From positions 1 through 48,114 of the forward strand of contig JAQVJV010000005.1 in the NCBI GenBank assembly GCA_028695025.1: a DNA stretch of 48,114 nt, read 5' to 3'. The translations under genes were made by a program, and so were the position numbers. Origin of the DNA: Candidatus Moraniibacteriota bacterium. Its GTDB lineage: Bacteria; Patescibacteriota; Minisyncoccia; Moranbacterales; UBA11712. Below are positions 1-8,350 of the stretch, one piece after another. How positions within the stretch are numbered: position 1 is the stretch's first letter; the number at the start of each line of letters is the position of its first letter. The notes beneath the pieces are model-generated. The model had not been told where the DNA came from and searched no databases. It saw only the letters and a list, made by a program, of their open reading frames with translations.

Positions 1-127
1 GTTTCTCTTGGCTCGAAAAATGCCGAAGGCTTTGGAAGAACTGTGAACGAAAACTCAATTCAAGTTTGCAAATGATAGTTTTGTGTTTCGTGAGAGTATT
101 GTTAAAAAGATATTGAACAGTTACTAA
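1..127 (+). mobile_element. 3' end of an IS5/IS4-type insertion sequence (truncated by window edge)
   Basis: The stretch holds a transposase C-terminus and then a terminal inverted repeat. AAAAGATATTGAACAGTTAC (105-124), followed by TAA, is the exact reverse complement of the sequence at 47989-48011 near the right edge. The transposase stop codon lies inside the repeat. The element therefore ends at about 124-127 and has inserted into the gene that follows. The target duplication cannot be checked because the other side of the element is outside the window. Confidence 0.85.
3..116 (+). CDS. IS5/IS4-family transposase, C-terminal fragment
   Basis: Frame 3 reads FSWLEKCRRLWKNCERKL and continues to LLKRY before a TGA at 114-116. 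This is the usual C-terminus of IS5-group DDE transposases, where an ERxFxWL..CRRL motif lies just after the catalytic Glu region. Only about 37 residues are inside the window. The other two frames stop early and do not resemble the family. It belongs to the same element type as the transposase start at 48066. Confidence 0.8.
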   Translation, partial: FSWLEKCRRLWKNCERKLNSSLQMIVLCFVRVLLKRY

Positions 128-3110
128 ATGGTATAAATTTGGATCAATTGATGTTCAGCTTAGTTCTGGCGTTTCGCAGACTATCGCTGGAGCCAATTTT
201 AATTTTCAGGCAGAAATAAAAAACGAAAATGATTTGCCGATTGTTGATGGAAATTTGTATTTGAAATTATTCAAACGGCAGGAGCAATTAGCTGATGGAA
301 GTGTGAATTATTTTGAACAAATCCCTCCTGAAGAGTTGAGAAATAATGCTGACTATTTGATGGATCAATGGGATGCTGCTGAAAATATCAATCTTGATGG
401 GAAAGCGGTTGAGAAGAAGGATTTATCTTATCATCTGTCAAATTATCTTCCTGACGGCGAATATTATATTGTTCCATTTTTCCAATCGGCTCATAAATTC
501 AATTATCTGGGCCTTCCTTTTACCAATGATGTGACTGGAAGCGCATTGAGGTTTACGCTGAAAAACAGTCAGGCGGAGGGAAGCGTTCTTTTTGATATTA
601 ATTCGGTAAAGGTAAATGGCGACCTTTATAATTTTGTGGGATTTATCAAGAGTTATTCGGAAGATGAGGATGTTGTCTTGAATGCCCCGTTAAAAAATAC
701 CACTGGCAAAGCGCAAGATGTAAAGATAACCTGGAATACCTATTATTGGGACAATATGAGAAAAGAAAACCGGATTGATAATCGTAGCGAAAGCGTACAA
801 CTCGCGCCGGGTGAAACGAAAAATCTTGAGTACAAAGTGAAAAAGAACAGTTACCCGGTGAATTATGTGGTGGTGACTGCTGATCAAAATGGAGCAAAGT
901 CTGTTTTGGATATACGTTTTGCGAGGAATACCAAGGAGTTGGTCAGGATAAATTCCCAAGGACTCGACAAATTCCCGTTGCAGAAAGGCGAGGATAGCAC
1001 GATTTATTTGACAGCTCATGCGGTCAAGCAAAATGAAAGTCCTTATGTTCAGTTGCCGGATAAAGATGGCAATTTCTCTGAACAAGATTCTGAACAACTT
1101 CAGAAGGAGTGGGAAAGCAAGCAGGAAAGGTATGCCATACATACAGCTTTGTCGGACGAAGCCGGAAATGTTATTCAAGAGAGTGATTACAGCGGAATTA
1201 TCACCGGTGATGTTATGGGATTTGAACAAAATTTCAAGCCAGATCAGGCTTATAATTATGTTGTGCTGACAACCGAAATAAAAAATAATGAGGGAGAAAT
1301 TATTGATCAAAATGCCACAATCTTTGACTGTTCAAAAATAAACTCCATAAAATGTTCCGCCAATACTGCTCAAAATATCTGGATCGATAAAATAGTCAAA
1401 AGTGTTTTCTTTCTTGCGCTGATCATGTTGCTTGGGGGCTTAGGGCATTACGCCTACAAGAAAAAGAAAAATAATCCCAGTGCTTTTATGCTGGCACTTC
1501 TAATAATATCAGCGGGATTGCTTTTTTGCGGCAGTGCTGATGTCGCGCAAGCGAAAAGCGTGGCGGTTTCTCAGCCGTATGTTCCTTCGCTGGCTTATCT
1601 TTGGGGCGTAACAGGGGGCAAGGCCTGGGCGCCGGTGGGAAATATTTCAGGCACGGTGAAATACTCCTCCACTTCGACTGCAGGTGATGCATATCGCAAT
1701 GTCAGTCCAGGAGACGTGTTCTGGATCGAGGATTCCACGCATACGGATTCAAATTCAATAAGCTGGTATATGACCGGGTTGAGTGGTGATACCCCTCCTG
1801 GTTTCTGGAGGGCTGGAGCAAGCGGAGATAGTTTGCCATATTATCGCTTGCCCTATACTCCAAACCCGTCAAATACGTCCGATGTCGACGTGACCCAATC
1901 CTTGAATCCTCCGGATATCACAATTTCAACCTCTGGCCCCGTGAGTTGCGTCCAAGACGGATATCTTAAATGGCGCTGTACTGTATTGGAAGGTGGCGGT
2001 GAAATCAGTATCAATGTGCGTTATGGATCAACGTATGGTTATTACTATTATAAAAGTAGTGTCACTTGGGATCCGTGTTCATTAGGCGGGCCAGACTGCA
2101 GTGGATCTGGTGATGGTTATGCATGTGTATATCAGTATTGCGAGACTACAGAGACTAATTCCGGTAAACTTCAGTCGAAAATAAGACCAAGTAGAAACTT
2201 CGTGTTTTATTATTCTGGAGGCTGTGATTATTTGTGTACCGCGACTGGCTGTTCCATTCCGGCTACTCGATCATTAGGAGGGCCTAACAGAGGAAGAGGG
2301 GTTTCGTGTGCGGGTGATTATACCATCAATATCCCCGGTCAAGTTATAAATTATCGATATAATGCTGGTCCGGCCAATACCCCGCCAACTTCTCCCCATT
2401 GCATCAATTGCCCGGGCACCCTTAATGTGAATACGGATGGAACGTTTACTATCGGAGGTTCGACTGATGCCGAAGGAGATCAAATAATATATCAAATCGA
2501 ATGGGATCCGGCAGGTGCCCCGGGTTTATACGAGGATAGCAATTCCGGACCGGCAAGCGGCTTTCAATATGCCACTCTCCATCAGTGGATAACTTCGGGC
2601 TTGAAGAGTTTCCGCTTTAGGGCGATTGAAGCCTTGAATCCTTCGAATGCTTCGGCTTGGGTGGATGGAAGTGTAGCTATCTTGGAAATACCTGTCGATG
2701 GTGCCTGTAAAACTCCCCCAAATAATAGTGATTCGTTTTGTCCCGGCGATATTCCAAATCCAGGAACTATGGATGCCGGCGAATTATGTAATTCCTATGA
2801 TCCGGCTAATCCCCCTTCGGTTTCGGGGACTTGGAATTGGACTTGTTCCGGCCAATACGGAGGTTCTTCTGCGAATTGCCGGGCAATCCAGGCTGCATCC
2901 GTTGTGGCAGCTTGCGGATCGGACGTCAATTTCTGCACAGACAACACTTCGAATCCTTGTGTTGCCGGAAATATCTTCAGCGGGTTTTCCAATGAGAATG
3001 CTTATAGTGTCACTTGGACCTGTACGGGAAGGTGCCCCACAACTTCTGTTTCCTGCACTGCTCCCGGCAAAAAAAGTTGCGGTTGGATTGAGACGAATCC
3101 GAGCAACTAA
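117..3110 (+). CDS. Large Cys-rich surface protein, 5'-truncated by IS insertion
   Basis: The frame is open from directly after the transposase stop (117) with no plausible ATG start; the first start-type codon is a TTG at 234. The true N-terminus is therefore probably on the far side of the IS. Using the 958-residue numbering from the TTG: residues 1-380 look like beta-sandwich extracellular modules, ~387-408 is a membrane helix, then KKKKNN, then a second hydrophobic helix ending in DVAQA (~440), which looks like an internal signal peptide with a signal peptidase site. The rest is Ser/Gly/Cys-rich with two Cys modules (DGACKTPPNN..., AACGSDVNFC...). It ends in SCGWIETNPSN, a tail shared with the protein at 24100. 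Probably cell-surface; specific function unknown. A strong terminator follows. Confidence 0.75.
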   Translation, partial: TVTKWYKFGSIDVQLSSGVSQTIAGANFNFQAEIKNENDLPIVDGNLYLKLFKRQEQLADGSVNYFEQIPPEELRNNADYLMDQWDAAENINLDGKAVEKKDLSYHLSNYLPDGEYYIVPFFQSAHKFNYLGLPFTNDVTGSALRFTLKNSQAEGSVLFDINSVKVNGDLYNFVGFIKSYSEDEDVVLNAPLKNTTGKAQDVKITWNTYYWDNMRKENRIDNRSESVQLAPGETKNLEYKVKKNSYPVNYVVVTADQNGAKSVLDIRFARNTKELVRINSQGLDKFPLQKGEDSTIYLTAHAVKQNESPYVQLPDKDGNFSEQDSEQLQKEWESKQERYAIHTALSDEAGNVIQESDYSGIITGDVMGFEQNFKPDQAYNYVVLTTEIKNNEGEIIDQNATIFDCSKINSIKCSANTAQNIWIDKIVKSVFFLALIMLLGGLGHYAYKKKKNNPSAFMLALLIISAGLLFCGSADVAQAKSVAVSQPYVPSLAYLWGVTGGKAWAPVGNISGTVKYSSTSTAGDAYRNVSPGDVFWIEDSTHTDSNSISWYMTGLSGDTPPGFWRAGASGDSLPYYRLPYTPNPSNTSDVDVTQSLNPPDITISTSGPVSCVQDGYLKWRCTVLEGGGEISINVRYGSTYGYYYYKSSVTWDPCSLGGPDCSGSGDGYACVYQYCETTETNSGKLQSKIRPSRNFVFYYSGGCDYLCTATGCSIPATRSLGGPNRGRGVSCAGDYTINIPGQVINYRYNAGPANTPPTSPHCINCPGTLNVNTDGTFTIGGSTDAEGDQIIYQIEWDPAGAPGLYEDSNSGPASGFQYATLHQWITSGLKSFRFRAIEALNPSNASAWVDGSVAILEIPVDGACKTPPNNSDSFCPGDIPNPGTMDAGELCNSYDPANPPSVSGTWNWTCSGQYGGSSANCRAIQAASVVAACGSDVNFCTDNTSNPCVAGNIFSGFSNENAYSVTWTCTGRCPTTSVSCTAPGKKSCGWIETNPSN

Positions 3111-3145
3111 AAAAACAGCCTGTGGATAACCCAAAATATTACGAT

Positions 3146-3173
3146 AAAAAAGCCCCTTTGACGGGGCTTTTTG
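3146..3173 (+). terminator. Intrinsic terminator after the truncated surface protein
   Basis: AAAAAGCCCC, loop TTTGAC, GGGGCTTTTT: a strong GC stem with A tract on one side and T tract on the other, so it could act on both strands. It separates the surface gene from nrdR. Confidence 0.9.
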
Positions 3174-3197
3174 CTTGTGGTAAAATTCTTTATAGAT

Positions 3198-3213
3198 ACA
3201 CAATATATAGTAT
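3198..3213 (+). promoter_or_regulatory. NrdR box upstream of nrdR-nrdD
   Basis: ACACAATATATAGTAT matches 15 of 16 positions of the NrdR palindrome consensus (ACACWATATATWGTGT, from memory). It lies 44 bases before nrdR. This suggests that the ATP/dATP-sensing repressor NrdR controls its own gene and the downstream reductase. NrdR normally binds two boxes about three helical turns apart. I do not see a clear second box at either expected position. Confidence 0.75.
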
Positions 3214-3256
3214 GAAAAGGGATCCATAGGGATATCCTTTATTAATTCTCGAAATT

Positions 3257-3721
3257 ATGCTTTGTCCATATTGCAACTATCCGGACACCAAAGTGATCGA
3301 CTCGCGTGAAACGAGCGACGGGAAGGTGATCCGCCGCCGCCGGGAATGTCTCGCGTGCCAGAAAAGATTCAGTACCTATGAACAGCTGGAACTGCTGAAC
3401 TTCGTGGTAGTGAAAAAAGACGGGCGCAAGGAAGACTACAAGCGGGAAAAATTGGAAAACGGATTGCGAAAAGCGCTCGAAAAGAGGCCGGTGGAAGAAA
3501 GAAAAATTGAAGAAGCGGTGGACGAAATTGAATACAAATTGCAGATCAACCGCAACTGCGAAATTCCCAGCCGGTTGATTGGGAAGCTGGTTCTCGAAAA
3601 ACTGAAAGAGCTGGACGATGTGGCTTATCTTCGGTTCGCATCGGTATACAAAGGTTTTGGCAGTGCGGAGACGTTTGCAAAAGAAGCGGAAAAAATACAG
3701 AACGAAAAAATAAGAAGCTAA
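3257..3721 (+). CDS. nrdR: Transcriptional repressor NrdR
   Basis: 154 residues, the normal length. The N-terminal zinc ribbon has CPYC (3-6) and CLAC (~31-34), followed by the ATP-cone (VVKKDGRKEDYKREKLENGL, from ~50). The family represses ribonucleotide reductase operons when dATP fills the cone. The gene sits 67 bases upstream of nrdD, which begins with its own ATP-cone, and 44 bases downstream of a NrdR box. The ATG has no obvious Shine-Dalgarno site. Identification is secure. Confidence 0.97.
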   Translation: MLCPYCNYPDTKVIDSRETSDGKVIRRRRECLACQKRFSTYEQLELLNFVVVKKDGRKEDYKREKLENGLRKALEKRPVEERKIEEAVDEIEYKLQINRNCEIPSRLIGKLVLEKLKELDDVAYLRFASVYKGFGSAETFAKEAEKIQNEKIRS

Positions 3722-3788
3722 GAAGAAAATTAAATAATTTTATATATTTTTAAAAAATAATTAACTTAGGGGAGGTAAAAACAAAAAT

Positions 3789-5954
3789 ATGATTGCAGTC
3801 AAGAAAGGCCAGAAAATGGTCAAAAAAAACAAAGGTTTTAAAAACCAGGTCACGCGGGTCGTAAAGCGCGACGGCCGGGTGGTGAAATTCGAGCAAGATA
3901 AAATCACAAAAGCAGTGATGAAATCTTTTGCGGAAACCGGCGAAGGAAAGGAAAAAGAGGCGCAAAAAGTTGCCGACAAAGTGGTGCGGCTGCTCAACAA
4001 AAATTACAAAAAAGGCAACGTGCCGGAAATTGAAGAAATTCAGGACTTGGTCGAGCGCGTTCTCATGATTCTCGACTTTGAAGAAACGGCCAAAGCCTAT
4101 ATTCTCTATCGCGAACAGCACCGAAAAATCCGCGAGTCGGAGGAATCGCTCAAGGAAGCGGTTGATCTGGTTGACAAATACATAAAAGAAATCGACTGGC
4201 AAGTGAAGGAAAACGCCAATATGAGCTATTCTCTCCAAGGGCTCAATAATTATATTTCATCCATCGTGAGTTCGAAATATTGGCTCAACCGCGTCTATTC
4301 AAAAGCCATCCGTGACGCGCACGATGAAGGAGATTTTCATATCCACGACCTTGACAAAATTGCAGCCTATTGTTGCGGTTGGGACCTTCAAGATCTCCTT
4401 CGGCGCGGTTTTACCGGTGTTCCGGGAAAAATTGCTTGCAAGCCGCCAAAACACTTGAGGACCGCTCTTGGGCAAATCATAAACTTTTTCTATACCCTCC
4501 AGGGGGAGGTGGCGGGAGCTGAAGCCTTTTCCAACTTTGACACGCTTCTCGCGCCTTTCGTGCGCTATGACGGCCTGTCATACAACGACGTGAAGCAATC
4601 GATGCAGGAATTTGTTTTCAATGTGAATGTGCCGACCCGGGTGGGTTTTCAGACGCCGTTCACGAACATCACCATGGATATGGTGTCGCCGAAAACTTTG
4701 GCCGAAGAAGCAGTGGTCATCGGCGGCGTGCCGCAGCCGGAAAAATACGGAGAATTCCAGGAAGAGATGAATATGATCAACAAAGCTTTTGCCGAGGTGA
4801 TGTCGGAAGGGGATGCCAATGGCCGGGTCTTCACTTTCCCGATCCCGACCTATAATATCACCCCGGATTTCGACTGGAACAATGATAATTTCAAGGCGAT
4901 TTGGGAAATGACCGCCAAATACGGGATTCCCTATTTTGCCAATTTCGTGAATTCCGACATGAGCGTCGAAGACGCGCGTTCCATGTGCTGCCGTTTGAGG
5001 CTCGATAACCGGGAACTTCACAAGCGCGGCGGCGGGCTTTTCGGAGCGAACCCTCTCACGGGTTCCATCGGGGTGGTGACAATCAATCTGCCCCGCATCG
5101 GATATCTTGCGAAGAACAAAAAAGATTTTTACGCGCGCATCGACAGATTGATGGATATCGCGAAAGAAAGCCTTGAGACTAAGAGAAAACTGATCGAAAA
5201 TTTCATGAAAAAAGGCCTTTATCCTTATGCTCGGTTCTACTTGGACGCGATATACAAGCGGCGCGGACAGTATTGGTCAAACCATTTTTCCACGATCGGC
5301 ATTGTTGGCATGAATGAAGCACTGGTGAATTTTATGGATGAAACGACAGCCAGCCCAAAGGGAATCAAATTTGCCGAAGAAGTTCTCACCCACATGCGGG
5401 ACAAAATGGTGAAATATCAGGAAGAAACCGGAAACTTGTACAATCTTGAAGCAACGCCGGCCGAGGGAACCGGATATCGCCTGGCCAGGAAAGACTTGGC
5501 TAAGTTCCCCGATATGATTTTCGCAAACGGACAAGTCACCGAAAAAAACAAGATAGATCCGTATTATACCAATTCTACCCAATTGCCGGTGGGCCATACG
5601 GATGATCTGTTCGAAGCGCTCGAGCTTCAAGAACCGCTCCAGACAAAATATACCGGTGGAACAGTCCTTCACGGGTTTCTCGGCGAGCGCGTCCAAGATG
5701 TGGAAACGACCAAAAAATTGGTGAAAACGGTTTCGGAAAAGTTTTCTTTGCCCTATTTCACTTTGACGCCGACGTTCAGTGTTTGCCCGACGCACGGGTA
5801 TATATCCGGTGAACACCATGTTTGCCCGAAATGCGTTGTTGAGCAAAAATGCGAAGTCTACTCGCGTATCGTCGGCTACATCCGCCCGGTCCAGCAATGG
5901 AATACCGGAAAAGCGACTGAATTCGAGGATCGAAAAGAGTTTGTTGTATCTTGA
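3789..5954 (+). CDS. nrdD: Anaerobic ribonucleoside-triphosphate reductase (class III)
   Basis: 721 residues. N-terminal ATP-cone (~18-108: VTRVVKRDGRVVKFEQDKI) for allosteric control, then the glycyl-radical barrel. The C-terminus carries a zinc site (CPTHGY at ~666 and CPKC at ~679) and the glycyl-radical motif RIVGY (Gly ~696). It reduces ribonucleotides to deoxyribonucleotides under anoxia, using a radical installed by NrdG, which follows. The start is supported by GGGGAGG 12 bases upstream. It is the only ribonucleotide reductase in the window and points to anaerobic DNA precursor synthesis. Confidence 0.97.
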   Translation: MIAVKKGQKMVKKNKGFKNQVTRVVKRDGRVVKFEQDKITKAVMKSFAETGEGKEKEAQKVADKVVRLLNKNYKKGNVPEIEEIQDLVERVLMILDFEETAKAYILYREQHRKIRESEESLKEAVDLVDKYIKEIDWQVKENANMSYSLQGLNNYISSIVSSKYWLNRVYSKAIRDAHDEGDFHIHDLDKIAAYCCGWDLQDLLRRGFTGVPGKIACKPPKHLRTALGQIINFFYTLQGEVAGAEAFSNFDTLLAPFVRYDGLSYNDVKQSMQEFVFNVNVPTRVGFQTPFTNITMDMVSPKTLAEEAVVIGGVPQPEKYGEFQEEMNMINKAFAEVMSEGDANGRVFTFPIPTYNITPDFDWNNDNFKAIWEMTAKYGIPYFANFVNSDMSVEDARSMCCRLRLDNRELHKRGGGLFGANPLTGSIGVVTINLPRIGYLAKNKKDFYARIDRLMDIAKESLETKRKLIENFMKKGLYPYARFYLDAIYKRRGQYWSNHFSTIGIVGMNEALVNFMDETTASPKGIKFAEEVLTHMRDKMVKYQEETGNLYNLEATPAEGTGYRLARKDLAKFPDMIFANGQVTEKNKIDPYYTNSTQLPVGHTDDLFEALELQEPLQTKYTGGTVLHGFLGERVQDVETTKKLVKTVSEKFSLPYFTLTPTFSVCPTHGYISGEHHVCPKCVVEQKCEVYSRIVGYIRPVQQWNTGKATEFEDRKEFVVS

Positions 5955-5969
5955 ACTTAGCTTGGAAAT

Positions 5970-6017
5970 ATCGCCGAAGATTTGAATTTTCTGCAAAAAT
6001 TCCAAATCTTCGGCGAT
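5970..6017 (+). other. Long intercistronic hairpin between nrdD and nrdG
   Basis: ATCGCCGAAGATTT (5970-5983) pairs perfectly with AAATCTTCGGCGAT (6004-6017). The 20-base loop can form an inner GAATTTT/AAAATTC stem. No T tract follows, so it is unlikely to be a simple terminator. It could stabilise the nrdD message or lower nrdG expression relative to nrdD. Confidence 0.7.
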
Positions 6018-6032
6018 TTATGATATATCTTT

Positions 6033-6728
6033 ATGACACTCGGTGGTCTTCAAAAACTGACGCTTATTGACTATCCCGGCCATATCGCGGCGACGGTTTT
6101 TACGGCCGGTTGCAATTTCCGCTGTCCCTTTTGCCACAATCCGGAACTGGTATCGGGCATAAAGTATGACGTATCAAGCGTCCTGGTTGATGATTTTTTT
6201 AAGTTTCTAAACGGACGCGAGGGGAAACTTGAAGGCGTATGCATCACGGGCGGCGAGCCGACGATCCAGCCGGATATTGCGGATTTCATCCGGAAGATAA
6301 AAAATCTGGGATTCAAGGTCAAGCTGGACACGAACGGGACGCGTCCTGACGTTTTACGGACGCTATTTTCCGAAAAATTGGTCGATTTTGCGGCGATGGA
6401 CATCAAAAATACGCCGGAAAAATACGAAAAAACGACGAATGCCAGTTTGGACATCGAGCGTATTAAATTGAGCGTGAACCTTATCCAAAACAGCGGGGCG
6501 GATTATGAATTTCGGACGACGGTCGTTCCGGGGCTGCACGAGGAGACGGATTTCAAGGAAATCGGCCGGTGGCTCAAAGGCGCGAAAAAATATGTCCTGC
6601 AGGAATTTGAAGATAAGGGGAAGGTGCTTAATCCCGGAATGATGAGGAAACTGAAGGGTGAAAAGCCGGATCTGGAAAAAATTGCCAAAAAATTGGAGAA
6701 GTATTTTGAAAAAGTGGAGATACGGTAA
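6033..6728 (+). CDS. nrdG: Anaerobic ribonucleotide reductase activating protein (radical SAM)
   Basis: 231 residues. Radical-SAM 4Fe-4S motif CNFRCPFC (Cys 27, 31, 34), then a glycine-rich SAM-binding segment (CITGGEPTIQP, ~70) and MDIKNTPEKY (~120). It cleaves SAM to make the glycyl radical on NrdD. Its length and the YPG...TAGCNFRCPFCHNPEL pattern fit the longer NrdG subtype (TIGR02495-like) rather than the short E. coli form. It lies 78 bases after nrdD across a hairpin. No clear ribosome binding site is seen. Confidence 0.95.
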   Translation: MTLGGLQKLTLIDYPGHIAATVFTAGCNFRCPFCHNPELVSGIKYDVSSVLVDDFFKFLNGREGKLEGVCITGGEPTIQPDIADFIRKIKNLGFKVKLDTNGTRPDVLRTLFSEKLVDFAAMDIKNTPEKYEKTTNASLDIERIKLSVNLIQNSGADYEFRTTVVPGLHEETDFKEIGRWLKGAKKYVLQEFEDKGKVLNPGMMRKLKGEKPDLEKIAKKLEKYFEKVEIR

Positions 6729-6739
6729 ATTTGAAAAAC

Positions 6740-6810
6740 CAAATTTGAAATTTAAAATCAATGACAAATTAAAATTGAATCACTGAAAATTCATTTCAAA
6801 TTTCAAATTC
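6740..6810. repeat. Palindromic AAATTTGAAATTT-word spacer
   Basis: AATTTGAAATTT (6742-6753) is complementary to AAATTTCAAATT (6798-6809). Between the arms are further variants of the same AT-rich word. The same word family fills the rplC-rplD spacer (35847-35932) and resembles the spacer after map. Confidence 0.7.
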
Positions 6811-6818
6811 TCAAATAT

Positions 6819-7073
6819 ATGCTCAAAAAATTGCTTCTACTGTTTATATTGCTGGTCATAACCGTCTCTTGGCTCGGAGGGATTTGGTCGGTTTCTTTTT
6901 CGCCTTTCACGCTGTCCATCCGAAAACCGGAAAAAGATTTTTTGAAAACAGCGGCCAAAAAGGCAAAAAATTTGATATACCGCGAAGCGACGATCCACAA
7001 TCCGCCGGGCGATATGGTTCCAGATCAAATCGATGATAAAATTTTGAATGAAGTGAAAGAGAGGATAAACTAA
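6819..7073 (+). CDS. Small membrane-anchored or secreted hypothetical protein
   Basis: 84 residues. It begins with a signal-anchor (MLKKLLLLFILLVITVSWLGG) and continues as a short charged, helical segment (KDFLKTAAKKAKNLIYREA). I do not recognise the family. It ends 6 bases before apbE and is likely cotranscribed. A role with ApbE in an extracytoplasmic flavoprotein system is possible, but no FMN-acceptor motif is visible, so this is only suggested by context. Confidence 0.65.
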   Translation: MLKKLLLLFILLVITVSWLGGIWSVSFSPFTLSIRKPEKDFLKTAAKKAKNLIYREATIHNPPGDMVPDQIDDKILNEVKERIN

Positions 7074-7079
7074 TTTTTC

Positions 7080-8036
7080 ATGCTCGCGTCTGTGAAAAAA
7101 GAGATCATAAAATCTGCCTTTCGCGCGCTCGGGACGGAAATTCTGATTCAAATTGCCGTTAATGCTTCCGAAAAAGAAAAAGCCGGGAAGGATATTGAAA
7201 AGGCCAAGGAAATATATCGGCAAAAAGAAAAAATATTTTCCCGTTTTGATCCGGAAAGCGAAATGAGCCGACTCAACCAAAATCTCGGCGTGTGGCAAAA
7301 TGCCTCGCCGGATATCTTGTACCTATCTCAGCGGATTTTGGAATATGGAAAAATCAGCGGGGGATTATACGATCCTCGCATTGTTGAAATCCTTGAGAAA
7401 ATCGGATATGACAAAGATTTTCGAAGTTTGGATTTTGCGAACAAAAAATCCGGCGCGGATTTTGATCCGATAAATTCTGACCTGGCCGAAGATTTGAAAA
7501 TCGACGGCGGGAAAATATTTTTCGGACGAAGGATGGATTTTTCCGGCGTGGCGAAAGGTTATATCACCGATTGCGCCACGAAATTTTTGAAGGAATCGGG
7601 TTGGGAGAATTTTTTGGCCGATTCGGGCGGGGATATGTATGCCGCCGGAAAAAATGCCGAAGGCGAGGATTGGAAAATCGAAGTGGAGGGGGCCGATCCG
7701 GAAAAATTGATGCTCGAAATTTCCGAAAGAGGAGTTGCAACTTCAGGAATCAGCCGCAAAAAATGGGAAATTGCCGGAAAAAAATACCACCATCTCGTGA
7801 ACCCGAAAAATCCGAATGAATATTCCTACGAGCTCCGCACGGTTTCCGTGATTTCTGAAAATGTGGAAAACGCCGACGGTCGGGCGAAAACACTTGTGCT
7901 CATGGGGAAAGAAAAGGGATTCGATTTTGCGGAGCAGAACAAAATCGCCGCGGTGTTTTTGGATTACCGGGGAGATATAAATATCACTTCCGAAGCAAAG
8001 AAATTCGTCTCACCCGAACATTCAATGTTCGGGTAA
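7080..8036 (+). CDS. apbE: FAD:protein FMN transferase (ApbE family)
   Basis: 318 residues. Family landmarks in order: FRALGTEILI near the start, SRFDPESEMSRLN, FSGVAKGYITD (~160), LADSGGDMYAAG (~183), GVATSGISRKKW (~220), HHLVNPKNP (~240) and NADGRAKTLVLMG (~272). The family transfers FMN from FAD to a Thr of target flavoproteins such as redox-pump subunits. No signal peptide or lipobox is visible, although many homologues are exported. The last codons (EHSMFG, stop) are encoded by one half of a perfect palindrome. Confidence 0.92.
   Translation: MLASVKKEIIKSAFRALGTEILIQIAVNASEKEKAGKDIEKAKEIYRQKEKIFSRFDPESEMSRLNQNLGVWQNASPDILYLSQRILEYGKISGGLYDPRIVEILEKIGYDKDFRSLDFANKKSGADFDPINSDLAEDLKIDGGKIFFGRRMDFSGVAKGYITDCATKFLKESGWENFLADSGGDMYAAGKNAEGEDWKIEVEGADPEKLMLEISERGVATSGISRKKWEIAGKKYHHLVNPKNPNEYSYELRTVSVISENVENADGRAKTLVLMGKEKGFDFAEQNKIAAVFLDYRGDINITSEAKKFVSPEHSMFG
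8012..8034. repeat. Perfect 23-bp palindrome across the apbE stop codon
   Basis: ACCCGAACATT (8012-8022), one central C, then AATGTTCGGGT (8024-8034). It encodes the last residues of ApbE and the T of the stop codon. No T tract follows. It may be an mRNA 3'-end structure or a small repeat unit that has become part of the gene end. Confidence 0.8.
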
Positions 8037-8041
8037 ATCGT

Positions 8042-8263
8042 ATGCGAATATATATAAAAGCAATTCCGCGGGCGGGGCGGAACGAACTGAAAAAAATATC
8101 AGAGGAGGAATATCGGGCTTATGTGGTTGCCGCTCCCGAGAAGGGGAAAGCCAACGAAGCGGTTGTGAAATTGTTGGCCGAGTATTTGGGCATTTCTAAG
8201 GCAAAAATAGCCATTGTCGCCGGCCGATCCATCAGGACCAAAATCGTGGATATTGACAAATAG
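8042..8263 (+). CDS. DUF167 / YggU family protein (UPF0235)
   Basis: 73 residues, slightly short for the family. The conserved core is visible: IKAIPRAGRNEL, YVVAAPEKGKANEAVVKLLAEYLGISKAKIAIVAGRSIRTKIVDI. The biochemical role of the family is not established. It starts 5 bases after apbE and probably shares its transcript. The promoter for the next gene overlaps its last codons. Confidence 0.9.
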   Translation: MRIYIKAIPRAGRNELKKISEEEYRAYVVAAPEKGKANEAVVKLLAEYLGISKAKIAIVAGRSIRTKIVDIDK

Positions 8264-8281
8264 CTTTTGAAGGTGTATAAT
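8253..8281 (+). promoter_or_regulatory. Consensus sigma-70 promoter
   Basis: TTGACA (8253-8258), 17-base spacer, TATAAT (8276-8281): a perfect match in both boxes and spacing. It overlaps the end of the DUF167 gene. The predicted leader (about 60 bases) contains a small CCCG/CGGG hairpin before the GGAGG site of the next gene. Confidence 0.9.
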
Positions 8282-8350
8282 AGGTAGGTTGTGAAAAACC
8301 CCCGCAACGACGGGTTAAAAATATAAAATTTATATTTGGAGGCGCTATAA

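Noticed and set aside
3121-3129. TGTGGATAA, a perfect DnaA-box match, also at 15649
   Set aside because: Only two isolated copies 12 kb apart, no dnaA or dnaN nearby and no AT-rich unwinding cluster; not evidence for a replication origin.
8288-8350. Riboswitch in the leader of the 114-residue hypothetical
   Set aside because: The leader is only about 60 bases with one 4-pair hairpin; no known aptamer features are visible.
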